Assembly: GCA_019116885.1 (NCBI GenBank)
Contig: DXAU01000061.1
Location: 1-50,427 of the forward strand
Source of the DNA: Candidatus Mediterraneibacter pullistercoris
GTDB lineage: Bacteria; Bacillota; Clostridia; Lachnospirales; Lachnospiraceae
Length of the DNA stretch: 50,427 nt
Direction of reading: 5' to 3'
Position 1 is the stretch's first letter, and each line of letters starts with the position of its first letter. Positions 31,813-39,431 of the stretch are shown here, in pieces. A program made the translations under genes and the position numbers. The notes under the pieces were generated by a model. That model saw only the letters and a program-made list of their open reading frames with translations. It was not told where the DNA came from and did not search any database.

Positions 31813-33210
31813 TCACCCTTTCCATATCCCGATCACAAGAACCGTCATGTCATCCTCTGGCTCTTTCCCTGTCCAGGCAAGCACCTGCTCCAGAACATGG
31901 TGCGCCATCTCTTTCGGGTTGCGTATATCGCTGCCCTGTATGATCGTCTCCAGGAGGATATCCTGCTCCCCCACAGGCAGGGCGTCGAGCACGCCGTCCG
32001 TCACCATGATGACAAAGTCTCCGTCACCAAGCGTGCGCTTGACAGAGTCTATCTCGATGCGGTTCATGACACCGATGGGCAGGCTCGTGGAACTTAAATG
32101 TTCCACGCTGTCTTTCCTGCGGATAAATGTGGATGAAGCGCCCGCTTTGATGACCTCACACTCACCCGTATACAGATCGAACACTGTCATATCCACAGTC
32201 GAGTAATGGATCTCCTCGCGCCCCATCACGAGCGTCGTGTTGATCATCTGTATCGCTGTCTTCTCAGGGAATCCTGCGCTTAACAGTTCCTCCAAAAGTT
32301 CGATGACAAGGGTGCTTTCCCTGCACGCCTCTTCTCCGGATCCCATCCCGTCGGAGAGCGCTGCCACCTGTCTCCCGCCCGGCATCTCCATGAGAGTGAA
32401 GTTGTCCCCTGATATCTGGGCACATCCTTTTCCGATCCGTGCGGTCCCCTGCATCGTATAAAACGCAGGCCCTTCCATGCATACGATCGTCATGTACTCC
32501 TGTCCGATCATCTGGGCGCTGTCCCCCGGCAGAACAAACTTTCTTCCCGTAGTCTCCGTGACCGCCCTGACAACCTCTTTCACTGTCACTTTCTGCCTCT
32601 TCATGCTCCTGGCTGTAACATGAATTTCATACTTTCCCTCTACATTCATAAAAAAATGAGTATACAGCACACGCACTCCTCTTTTCTTAAGAGTGTTCAT
32701 GAGCCGCTTTTCCAGGCGTTCGTCCGTAAATATGCTGTTCTCCAGCTCTTTTGTGGTATGGCGGATCATATCCGCGAAAGTATCCATCTGGATCGCGCAG
32801 CTCTCCCTGCTCCTTGCCATCCGGTTCACCCATATAATATTCTTGCGCGCATCGTGGAATCCCGAAAGCATCTCCCTTAAGAACCGGGGCGCCATGATGC
32901 ATCTCTGCATCAGTTTCCTTTTTACTTCTGTGTTCAGCTCATTCCCGTATTGATCCACGGCAGAGAGTATCTCGTACCCCATCTGATATGTCAGGATAAG
33001 GTTCTCGCCCCAGCACCATCCACATTTTTCGCACTTTTCGCACACCTTTTCCCTGACCTGCGCAAACATGTCCTCTATCTCCTCGTTTGAGAAAGTTCTT
33101 TTCTTCTCTTCCAGATCAAGAAATGTCTTCGAGAGCTGCTTTAGTGAATCTGCATATTTTTCTATCTGTTCCACATAAGGGCTTCCGTGCATAGCCTGTC
33201 CCTGATTCAT
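31813..33210 (-). CDS. spoIIE: Stage II sporulation protein E, cytosolic form without membrane domain
   Basis: SpoIIE is the PP2C-type phosphatase that dephosphorylates SpoIIAA to release sigma-F in the forespore. This protein has 465 residues: the central regulatory region (about 10-245), including the four-cysteine cluster C57, C60, C63 and C66, then the PP2C domain (about 255-465) with ISGDNF (267-271) and DGMGSG (287-292). In B. subtilis SpoIIE has about 830 residues, the first 330 or so being a ten-helix membrane domain. That part is missing here, and the start is well fixed by AAGGGAG before the ATG at 33210, with a hairpin upstream. Position between divIC and tilS confirms identity. 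How it would reach the septum is unclear. Confidence 0.9.
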   Translation of the reverse strand: MNQGQAMHGSPYVEQIEKYADSLKQLSKTFLDLEEKKRTFSNEEIEDMFAQVREKVCEKCEKCGWCWGENLILTYQMGYEILSAVDQYGNELNTEVKRKLMQRCIMAPRFLREMLSGFHDARKNIIWVNRMARSRESCAIQMDTFADMIRHTTKELENSIFTDERLEKRLMNTLKKRGVRVLYTHFFMNVEGKYEIHVTARSMKRQKVTVKEVVRAVTETTGRKFVLPGDSAQMIGQEYMTIVCMEGPAFYTMQGTARIGKGCAQISGDNFTLMEMPGGRQVAALSDGMGSGEEACRESTLVIELLEELLSAGFPEKTAIQMINTTLVMGREEIHYSTVDMTVFDLYTGECEVIKAGASSTFIRRKDSVEHLSSTSLPIGVMNRIEIDSVKRTLGDGDFVIMVTDGVLDALPVGEQDILLETIIQGSDIRNPKEMAHHVLEQVLAWTGKEPEDDMTVLVIGIWKG

Positions 33211-33234
33211 GCTGTGATCTCCCTTCCGCCGAGA

Positions 33235-33273
33235 CGAACGAAGACTCCGGGGGCTGCCCGGAGTCTTCATTCG
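33235..33273 (-). promoter_or_regulatory. Long hairpin upstream of spoIIE
   Basis: A 17-bp inverted repeat with one mismatch and a 5-nt loop (33235-33251 with 33257-33273) lies in the gap between divIC and spoIIE. No T-run follows on either strand, so it is a weak terminator at best; it may insulate or stabilise the spoIIE message. No Spo0A box was recognised. Confidence 0.55.
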
Positions 33274-33310
33274 TAATCTCATATCATTCTGTTTTCGTTT
33301 CCGCCGCCTG

Positions 33311-33649
33311 TCATTCGGACGACTTGAATATGATCTCATTCGGATCTACAAGGTTTAGTTTTTCCTCTGCCGTGTCTTTGATATAATCGTCCGTCTTGAC
33401 GTATTCCTCAAACTCCTCCACTTCTTTGGAACGCTTCTCCTCTTCTTTGATCTGCGCTGCCAGCTCCTCTTCCTGCGCCTTGTACTCCTCATTTTTAGCC
33501 TGGAGGCTGACCGAACTGACTGCAAGGACGCCCGAAAGTGATACCAGTACCATGCAGATCATCAGGATACTGCGCCTGTAGCGGCGGAGCCTGGAGTTCT
33601 TCTTCCTCTTCTGAGGATTTGCAGCCGCCATCCGTCTTCTTTTGCTCAT
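33311..33649 (-). CDS. divIC: Septum formation initiator DivIC/FtsB family
   Basis: This 112-residue bitopic membrane protein has a very basic cytoplasmic N terminus (1-28), one membrane helix (about 29-50) and an extracytoplasmic coiled coil rich in Glu and Lys (52-85). This is the DivIC/FtsB layout; the protein joins FtsL and DivIB in the divisome and links Z-ring assembly to septal wall synthesis. Gene order yabP-yabQ-divIC-spoIIE matches Bacillus. Confidence 0.9.
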   Translation of the reverse strand: MSKRRRMAAANPQKRKKNSRLRRYRRSILMICMVLVSLSGVLAVSSVSLQAKNEEYKAQEEELAAQIKEEEKRSKEVEEFEEYVKTDDYIKDTAEEKLNLVDPNEIIFKSSE

Positions 33650-33700
33650 AAATACTCACCCATCTTATTTTGATATTTATACCCCTTCAATGAATTTATT

Positions 33701-34033
33701 TTATCTGCTTTTTTTATACTTTTCAAGACTTTTCTCTGCTTTTTTCATAACTTTACTCAGAAAGTGCAAGAATCCGCTGGTCAGAAGCGCCCCGCATACG
33801 GCCCCGAGTATAAAGAACCAGCGGATGCTTCCGTAGGTTGTATCGTACATCTGTCTGAAGACGTAGATGCTCGCCCCGATCCAGAACACCATGTCCTCAA
33901 TCCCGACAGCGATCATGTTGTGACGGAAAAGCCGTCTGAAACAGATCAGAATCCTGTAAGCACACAGTACAGTCACCCCTGTAAGCACTGCATATAGAAA
34001 TATCCCGGCTTCATTCCCTATTCCGAATATCAT
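33701..34033 (-). CDS. yabQ: Spore cortex protein YabQ
   Basis: This 110-residue membrane protein has about three hydrophobic helices and a basic C terminus, like YabQ, a forespore outer-membrane protein needed for cortex formation in B. subtilis. Sequence conservation in the family is low; size, topology and position between yabP and divIC carry the assignment. Confidence 0.85.
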   Translation of the reverse strand: MIFGIGNEAGIFLYAVLTGVTVLCAYRILICFRRLFRHNMIAVGIEDMVFWIGASIYVFRQMYDTTYGSIRWFFILGAVCGALLTSGFLHFLSKVMKKAEKSLEKYKKSR

Positions 34034-34041
34034 AGACCATC

Positions 34042-34326
34042 CTACTTAAACAGTCTCGACAGGAGGCTCTCCCCCTGTTTTCCTGTCGGAGACGCGCTGG
34101 AGTAAGCAATGCTGTCAATATTTCCCGACAGATCCACTTCCCCTTTCTCCACACTCAGCCTGTTGACATGGAGATCCGTTCCTTTCACCATCAGCATCCC
34201 CTGCTCTGTCTCCAGGAGTATCTCATTCAGATCAAATGAGAGGACATCGAGGACGCCGGTGACCATGCTTGTTTTTCTGTTATTCACCACAAGTTTATGC
34301 GCTTTTGCTATCCGCTGTTCTTCCAT
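34042..34326 (-). CDS. yabP: Sporulation protein YabP
   Basis: This 94-residue protein matches YabP/YqfC family spore proteins, with the typical core of a short beta-rich segment (SMVTGVLDVLSFDLNEILLET then MLMVKGTDLHVNRLSVEKGE). YabP is made in the mother cell under sigma-E and is needed for cortex assembly. The gene lies directly before yabQ, 8 bp apart. Confidence 0.93.
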   Translation of the reverse strand: MEEQRIAKAHKLVVNNRKTSMVTGVLDVLSFDLNEILLETEQGMLMVKGTDLHVNRLSVEKGEVDLSGNIDSIAYSSASPTGKQGESLLSRLFK

Positions 34327-34387
34327 ATGTATTCCCTCCCGCTCTGCTTTAAAATATATGAGCGGTCATTCGGATTTATGCATATAG

Positions 34388-34627
34388 TTACAGATATCTG
34401 AACAGCTCTGACGCCTCTTCTTTTTTTGTCGTGTCCTGCAGCTTCAGCACTTCTGCTTTTACGTTCCTCGTCCCGAACTGAATCTCTATCACGTCCCCCG
34501 GCTTGACCTGAGCGGACGCTTTTGCGGGCCTGCCGTTCACCGTGACGCGCCCTGCGTCGCAGGCTTCGTTCGCAACCGTCCGCCGCTTGATAATCCTTGA
34601 TACTTTTAAAAATTTATCCAAACGCAT
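34388..34627 (-). CDS. rqcP: S4-domain RNA-binding protein RqcP (YabO)
   Basis: This 79-residue protein is a single S4 domain (MRLDKFLKVSRIIKRRTVA, then GRVTVNGRPAK and VKPGDVIEI). RqcP works with RqcH on stalled 50S subunits, helping to add alanine tails to incomplete peptides. It is the first gene of the yabP-yabQ-divIC-spoIIE group, as in Bacillus. Confidence 0.93.
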   Translation of the reverse strand: MRLDKFLKVSRIIKRRTVANEACDAGRVTVNGRPAKASAQVKPGDVIEIQFGTRNVKAEVLKLQDTTKKEEASELFRYL

Positions 34628-34656
34628 TTATCCCCGTCTCCTTCCTGTTCTCCGGC

Positions 34657-34694
34657 GAAAAAGGCACTTACAATGTATCCCATCGTAAGTGCCT
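34657..34694 (-). terminator. Rho-independent terminator of the HU gene
   Basis: The stem AGGCACTTAC (34662-34671) pairs with GTAAGTGCCT (34685-34694), extended by a few loop-proximal pairs, and is followed on the minus strand by five T. It separates the HU gene from rqcP. Confidence 0.92.
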
Positions 34695-34735
34695 GTCTTT
34701 TCATTTATATATCCGCTCTCTTCTGCCGCGATCTG

Positions 34736-35008
34736 TTAGTTGATAGCGTCTTTTAAAGCCTTTCCTGCTTTAAATTTCGGAGCCTTGCAAGCTGCGATCT
34801 TCATGGTCTTTCCTGTCTGTGGGTTTCTTCCCTCTCTTGCAGCTCTCTTACTTACTTCAAATGTTCCGAATCCAACAAGCTGAACTTTATCATCTTTTTT
34901 GAGCTGGTCTGTAACAACGTCAATAAAAGCCTTTAATGCCTTTTCAGAATCTTTTTTAGAAATTTCTGCCTTTTCTGCGATTGCTGCGATCAATTCTGTT
35001 TTGTTCAT
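34736..35008 (-). CDS. hup: Nucleoid protein HU
   Basis: This 90-residue histone-like DNA-binding protein has the HU/IHF signature [18 protein letters not shown] in its beta arm region and the typical N-terminal helices ([20 protein letters not shown]). HU compacts DNA as a dimer. It has its own strong promoter and terminator, so it is monocistronic and probably highly expressed. Confidence 0.97.
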   Translation of the reverse strand: MNKTELIAAIAEKAEISKKDSEKALKAFIDVVTDQLKKDDKVQLVGFGTFEVSKRAAREGRNPQTGKTMKIAACKAPKFKAGKALKDAIN

Positions 35009-35107
35009 GGATTAATTCCTCCTCTTTATTGTACGTACATACAATTTCTATTCTTGTTTTAAAAGGGAAAAACGCCCGAACAGCCGCATTTTCCGCCTTT
35101 ATGTATT

Positions 35108-35136
35108 GTTATAACGGTTTATATAAATTTTGTCAA
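35108..35136 (-). promoter_or_regulatory. Strong sigma-A promoter of the HU gene
   Basis: On the minus strand, consensus TTGACA (35131-35136) and TATAAC (35108-35113) are separated by 17 bp of AT-rich DNA. It is the best promoter match in the window. The leader of about 90 nt ends in an AGGAGG site. Confidence 0.9.
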
Positions 35137-35174
35137 GATTTTTCGCCGTTTTTTACACCATTCCTTGAGTATTC

Positions 35175-35207
35175 GCTGAAACCGCCGGTATTTCCGGCAG
35201 TTTCAGC
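35175..35207. terminator. Hairpin after the phosphoglucomutase gene
   Basis: A 14-bp stem with one mismatch (35175-35188 with 35194-35207) and a 5-nt loop lies 15 bp after the phosphoglucomutase stop. There is no good T-run on the minus strand; a short ATTTTC follows on the plus strand. It probably limits read-through into the HU promoter. Confidence 0.6.
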
Positions 35208-35221
35208 ATTTTCACACTGCT

Positions 35222-36904
35222 TTATGCCATAATCGGCCTGAGCGCTTCAGAAAGTTTTTCTTTCTCTTTCGCCGCTTCAGCCAGATCCTTGCCCAGCGTC
35301 GTATAATAGATTTTGATCTTAGGCTCCGTCCCTGACGGCCGGATGATTACAGTCTCTTTATTCTCCAGTCTGCATATGAGAACATTAGCTGCCGGAAGTC
35401 CTGTTTCCTCCGGTTTCTGATAATCTGTCATCTGGGCTACCTTGTATCCCGCGATCTCTGTCAGAGGCTGCTCACGCAGCTTCTGCATGATCCCCGCCAT
35501 CTTATCCATACCGCTCAGACCTGGAAATTCAAAGCTGTCGACTTTGCTGAGATAGCGTCCATACTGTGCATAGATTTCTTCCATCCGCTGTTTCAGCGAA
35601 CTGCCGATACTTCTGTAGTAAGCCGCCATCTCGCAGATCAGCATTGAGCCTATAACTGCGTCTTTATCGCGCACATACGGCCCTGCAAGATATCCGTAGC
35701 TCTCCTCAAACCCAAAGATAAAACGGTCTGTCTCGCCATCTGCTTCAAGCTGTGCGATCTGATCGCCGATCCATTTAAATCCTGTCAGAACATTCCGAAG
35801 CTCCACTCCGTAGTGCTCTGCCACAGCATCTGCCAGGGGTGTGGACACGATGGATTTCACTGCCACAGGCTTGTCCGGCATCGTGCCTTTCTCAATGCGC
35901 CCCGCACAAATATAGTCCAGGAGAAGTACGCCCACTTCGTTCCCACTGACCAGTTCATAAGAACCATCCGGGCATTTCATAGCGATGCCGACACGGTCTG
36001 CATCCGGATCTGTTGCGAGCATCAGATCGGCGCCTGTCTCTTTTGCCAGGGAAAGTCCCTGCTCCAAAGCCTCGAATATCTCGGGATTCGGATAGCTGCA
36101 AGTTGTAAAATAGCCGTTCGGATACTCCTGATCCGGCACAATGGTAATATCTGTAATGCCGATATCTTTTAACACCTGTGTTACCGGAACAAGTCCGGAG
36201 CCATTAAGCGGACTGTAGACAAGCTTAAGTCCTGCGCTCCTGCACAGTCCGGGACGTACCTGCCGGGATTCAATCGCCTCATAGAGCGCATTCTTGCAGT
36301 CGTCGCCCACGAAACGAATCAGCCCCTCTTCAACCCCCTGTGAGAAAGACATATATTTCGCACCGTTCAAAATGTCCGTCTTCTGGATCTCCTCATATAC
36401 AATAGCCGCAGCGTCGTCCGTCATCTGACAGCCGTCCGGCCCGTATGCTTTATATCCGTTATATTTTGCAGGATTGTGGGACGCTGTCACCATGATGCCT
36501 GCATTGCAGTTGTAGTATCTTGTCGCAAAGGAAAGCGCCGGCACCGGCATCAGAGCGTCATAAATTCTTACTTTTATCCCATTGGCAGCCAGCACTCCTG
36601 CCGCGTTCTTTGCAAATACATCACTCTTGATACGGCTGTCATAACTGATTGCAACAGTCTGTGTTCCGCCTTGTGTCTTGACCCAATTTGCAAGCCCCTG
36701 TGTGGCCTGCCTTACCACATAGATATTCATGCGGTTTGTTCCTGCCCCAAGAACGCCTCGCAGTCCTGCGGTTCCAAACTTCAGCGCTACGGCAAAACGC
36801 TCCTTGATCTCATCGTCATTGTCTCTGATTTTCGAAAGTTCCGGTTTCAGGTCCGGATCTTCCAGATCTGCTGTCATCCAGCGCTCATATTCTTTTTGAT
36901 ACAT
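35222..36904 (-). CDS. Alpha-phosphoglucomutase/phosphomannomutase family
   Basis: This 560-residue enzyme interconverts glucose 1-phosphate and glucose 6-phosphate and may also act on mannose or pentose phosphates. It has the phosphoserine loop TASHNP (140-145, Ser142), the metal-binding DPDADR near 300, the sugar-binding GFEESYG and the phosphate-binding RPSGTEPK near the C terminus. The ATG at 36904 with AGGAG 8 bp upstream is preferred over a GTG three codons earlier. It would process alpha-glucose 1-phosphate from glycogen or phosphorylases, complementing the beta-specific mutase fused to GH65. Confidence 0.93.
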   Translation of the reverse strand: MYQKEYERWMTADLEDPDLKPELSKIRDNDDEIKERFAVALKFGTAGLRGVLGAGTNRMNIYVVRQATQGLANWVKTQGGTQTVAISYDSRIKSDVFAKNAAGVLAANGIKVRIYDALMPVPALSFATRYYNCNAGIMVTASHNPAKYNGYKAYGPDGCQMTDDAAAIVYEEIQKTDILNGAKYMSFSQGVEEGLIRFVGDDCKNALYEAIESRQVRPGLCRSAGLKLVYSPLNGSGLVPVTQVLKDIGITDITIVPDQEYPNGYFTTCSYPNPEIFEALEQGLSLAKETGADLMLATDPDADRVGIAMKCPDGSYELVSGNEVGVLLLDYICAGRIEKGTMPDKPVAVKSIVSTPLADAVAEHYGVELRNVLTGFKWIGDQIAQLEADGETDRFIFGFEESYGYLAGPYVRDKDAVIGSMLICEMAAYYRSIGSSLKQRMEEIYAQYGRYLSKVDSFEFPGLSGMDKMAGIMQKLREQPLTEIAGYKVAQMTDYQKPEETGLPAANVLICRLENKETVIIRPSGTEPKIKIYYTTLGKDLAEAAKEKEKLSEALRPIMA

Positions 36905-37006
36905 ACTTACCACTCCTGACGTTTTTTTCTGCTGATCTTTGAAAAAATCATAATGAATACAGTATTAATGATATCATGTTTCCTCCTGAACAGCAACAAA
37001 TCTCTG

Positions 37007-38002
37007 CTAGATGTCAAAAGAAAAAACGTGTTCCAGAAAGGCTCTTTTCTCCTCCTCCTGACGAACTGCAAGCCTTAGTTTTTCAACGTTTTTTTCCGGC
37101 ATCCATGCCTTGTTGGAATGATAATATCCGCTTGCAGTCTTCCAGTACTTCTCAGGATATGCAAGGCGCAGCCCTACGTATTCCCTTTCCACAGACCGGA
37201 GCGGCCGGATATCTTCATATGCTTCCAGAAGTTTCTGTCCAGTTTTTTGTTTCCAAAAATATTTTTCCATTGCTTTTCTAATGAAGTAATATAAATCATG
37301 AACCTGAGTTCCCACGTGCATATGCTCGAAATTCGTCACAGCCATCCCGTTGCCTGTCATGAGGATGTTGTGATAATTATAATCTCCATGCACCAGCGCG
37401 TTTCCCCTGACACTGTCCTTCCAGAGTCCCGTGCATCCCGAGGACTCCATGCGGTCCGAGACTTTCTCTGCAAGCTGATACATTTCCTCAAAACTGTCCA
37501 GAAAAAGATACTCGAACTCATTCTTTGCCACGCGGGCCCGGATAAAACTGCGCACTTTCTTTAATTCCCGGTTGTGTCTTCTTATCTCTTCCACCGGGTC
37601 GCGTCCGGTTCCTGGAATCGGGCAGATCACTTCTCTGTCCGCAAGTTCTGTATGCAGGAGTGCAAGTTGAGCACATGCCCGGAGTGCTTCCGGCTCCTGC
37701 CGTATGTCACACTCCCGTCCATGATACCACTTCTTGAGCATATATACATTCCCCTCACGCGAAGTCACGAGCAGTTCACCTTCGCGCGTAAACACCGGTG
37801 TGTCAACTTTAATATTTCCCCTCTCCTCAAGGCGGCTGAGTACCGCATGCAGTAAAGGGGCGCGCCGCCCGGATATCTTTGTCTCTTTGAGCAGCATCGT
37901 CCCTTCATTTGTATCGCAAAAAAACGCACCCCTTATCCTTCGGGTGCTCCTCACTTCTATATCATACTTCTCCAATACTTCCAGTTCGTATTCTTCTCTC
38001 AT
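37007..38002 (-). CDS. CotS/YtaA-like spore coat kinase-fold protein
   Basis: This 331-residue protein has the aminoglycoside-phosphotransferase-type kinase fold of the CotS spore coat family. The catalytic loop reads HGDYNYHNIL; the following metal site reads NFEHMHVG with Asn where kinases have Asp, which I recall as common in this spore-coat subgroup, so activity is uncertain. Family members associate with the spore coat in Firmicutes. It stands alone between phosphoglucomutase and cca, and its AGGGGG ribosome binding site can pair with an upstream segment. Confidence 0.82.
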   Translation of the reverse strand: MREEYELEVLEKYDIEVRSTRRIRGAFFCDTNEGTMLLKETKISGRRAPLLHAVLSRLEERGNIKVDTPVFTREGELLVTSREGNVYMLKKWYHGRECDIRQEPEALRACAQLALLHTELADREVICPIPGTGRDPVEEIRRHNRELKKVRSFIRARVAKNEFEYLFLDSFEEMYQLAEKVSDRMESSGCTGLWKDSVRGNALVHGDYNYHNILMTGNGMAVTNFEHMHVGTQVHDLYYFIRKAMEKYFWKQKTGQKLLEAYEDIRPLRSVEREYVGLRLAYPEKYWKTASGYYHSNKAWMPEKNVEKLRLAVRQEEEKRAFLEHVFSFDI

Positions 38003-38058
38003 GGCTGCCCCCTGTCACCGCGTATTCTGACTCTCTCTAATCTATGACGGGGACAGCC
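38003..38058 (-). promoter_or_regulatory. Inverted repeat covering the ribosome binding site of the CotS-like gene
   Basis: On the minus strand, GGCTGTCCCCGTCA (38045-38058) is complementary to TGACAGGGGGCAGCC (38003-38017), apart from one wobble pair and one bulge, with a 27-nt loop. The second arm contains the Shine-Dalgarno sequence and ends at the start codon, so folding would hide the ribosome binding site. Confidence 0.5.
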
Positions 38059-38069
38059 CGAGTATGATA

Positions 38070-39404
38070 TTATTTATCAATTTTTTCTATTACATAATTC
38101 CGCAGGATCTCTTTTTCATTTCTCGCCGGATCGTCGATCACATATTCCAGCAGTTCACTGAGCATACTCCCAAGCTCTCTTCCAGGTTTCATCCCCAGTT
38201 CCATCAGGTCACGCCCGCTTACCGCAAGCTGCCGCAGTGTGACGCACTCCTCATCAATCAGAATTTTTTGGTAGAGTTCTCTCATGGCGATGATATTCTC
38301 AATCTTCTCGCGCCTTTTATATGGACTCTGTGCTTTCACGTCTGCCATTCTGACCGCAAGGTAATACGGAAACAAATCCACTCCGATCCGGTTCATAGCA
38401 CGGCGCACGTTTCTGGGCGTCGCCTCAACCCGGTAGTCATGGTAACATACAAGCCGGGTAACTTTCTTTACTGTATCGTTGTCAAATTTGAGACGCCGCA
38501 TGACCTTTCTCGCGGTCTCCTCGCTGACAAGGGCATGCCCTTTGAAATGATCGCATCCTTTTTCATCTGTTGTTTTAACAAACGGTTTTCCCATATCATG
38601 GAAGAGCATGGTCAGGCGGAGTATCTTGTCGCGCTTTATATTCTTCAGCGCATGGAGCGTGTGCTGCGCCACATCATACTTGTGATGCGGCGTGTGCTGT
38701 TCGACGCCTTCCATTGCATCCCACTCCGGCAGGATGACTTTTGTTATTCCCATTTCATATGCGTCCCGTATCTTCTCCGGATGCGGAGATACAAGCAGTT
38801 TGACCAGTTCAGTCTGTATCCTCTCTGCGCTGATGTTTTCCAGTGTCGGAGCCAGTTCTTTGACTGCTTTCTTCGTCTCCGGCTCAATCGGGAAACCAAG
38901 CTGTGCCGAGAAGCGAACAGCCCGCAGAATCCTCAGAGCATCCTCCGAAAATCTCTCAATCGGATCTCCCACGCAGCGGATCAGATGGCGGTTCAGATCT
39001 TTCATCCCTCCGAATACATCTACAAGGCGCACTTCATCATTGTACGCCATCGCATTTATGGTAAAATCCCGCCGGCGCAGGTCCTCCTCCAATTTATTTG
39101 TAAACTGCACCTCCTTTGGATGGCGGTTATCCTCGTACGCTCCGTCTATCCGATAAGTCGTCACCTCATAGCTGTCTTTTCCAAGAACAACCGTCACCGT
39201 ACCATGCTCTATGCCTGTATCTACAGTCCGGCGGAACAACTTTTTAATCTCTTCAGGCTTTGCGGACGTGGTGATATCCCAGTCTTCAGGCCGTCTTGCC
39301 AGTATAGAATCGCGCACGCAGCCGCCCACCGCGTACGCTTCGTACCCGTGGAGCCGGAGATTATTGATGATCATCAGCACTTTTCGCGGCAGATTTATCT
39401 TCAT
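38070..39404 (-). CDS. cca: CCA tRNA nucleotidyltransferase with HD domain
   Basis: This 444-residue class II enzyme adds or repairs the 3' CCA of tRNAs. It has GGCVRD (27-32), the catalytic DWD (41-43), RRDFTINAMAY near 118 and the RNA-binding neck and body. A C-terminal HD phosphohydrolase domain (LFHDMGKP near 265, then HYFK-like HFKGH) is present, as in E. coli Cca and many clostridial enzymes. Confidence 0.95.
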   Translation of the reverse strand: MKINLPRKVLMIINNLRLHGYEAYAVGGCVRDSILARRPEDWDITTSAKPEEIKKLFRRTVDTGIEHGTVTVVLGKDSYEVTTYRIDGAYEDNRHPKEVQFTNKLEEDLRRRDFTINAMAYNDEVRLVDVFGGMKDLNRHLIRCVGDPIERFSEDALRILRAVRFSAQLGFPIEPETKKAVKELAPTLENISAERIQTELVKLLVSPHPEKIRDAYEMGITKVILPEWDAMEGVEQHTPHHKYDVAQHTLHALKNIKRDKILRLTMLFHDMGKPFVKTTDEKGCDHFKGHALVSEETARKVMRRLKFDNDTVKKVTRLVCYHDYRVEATPRNVRRAMNRIGVDLFPYYLAVRMADVKAQSPYKRREKIENIIAMRELYQKILIDEECVTLRQLAVSGRDLMELGMKPGRELGSMLSELLEYVIDDPARNEKEILRNYVIEKIDK

Positions 39405-39431
39405 TTGAAACTCTTCTTTCTTCCTTACTGT

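Noticed and set aside
33211-33339. Longer N terminus for SpoIIE
   Set aside because: The extension translates through the intergenic hairpin, is Arg/Lys-rich and has no membrane helix; the ribosome binding site supports 33210.
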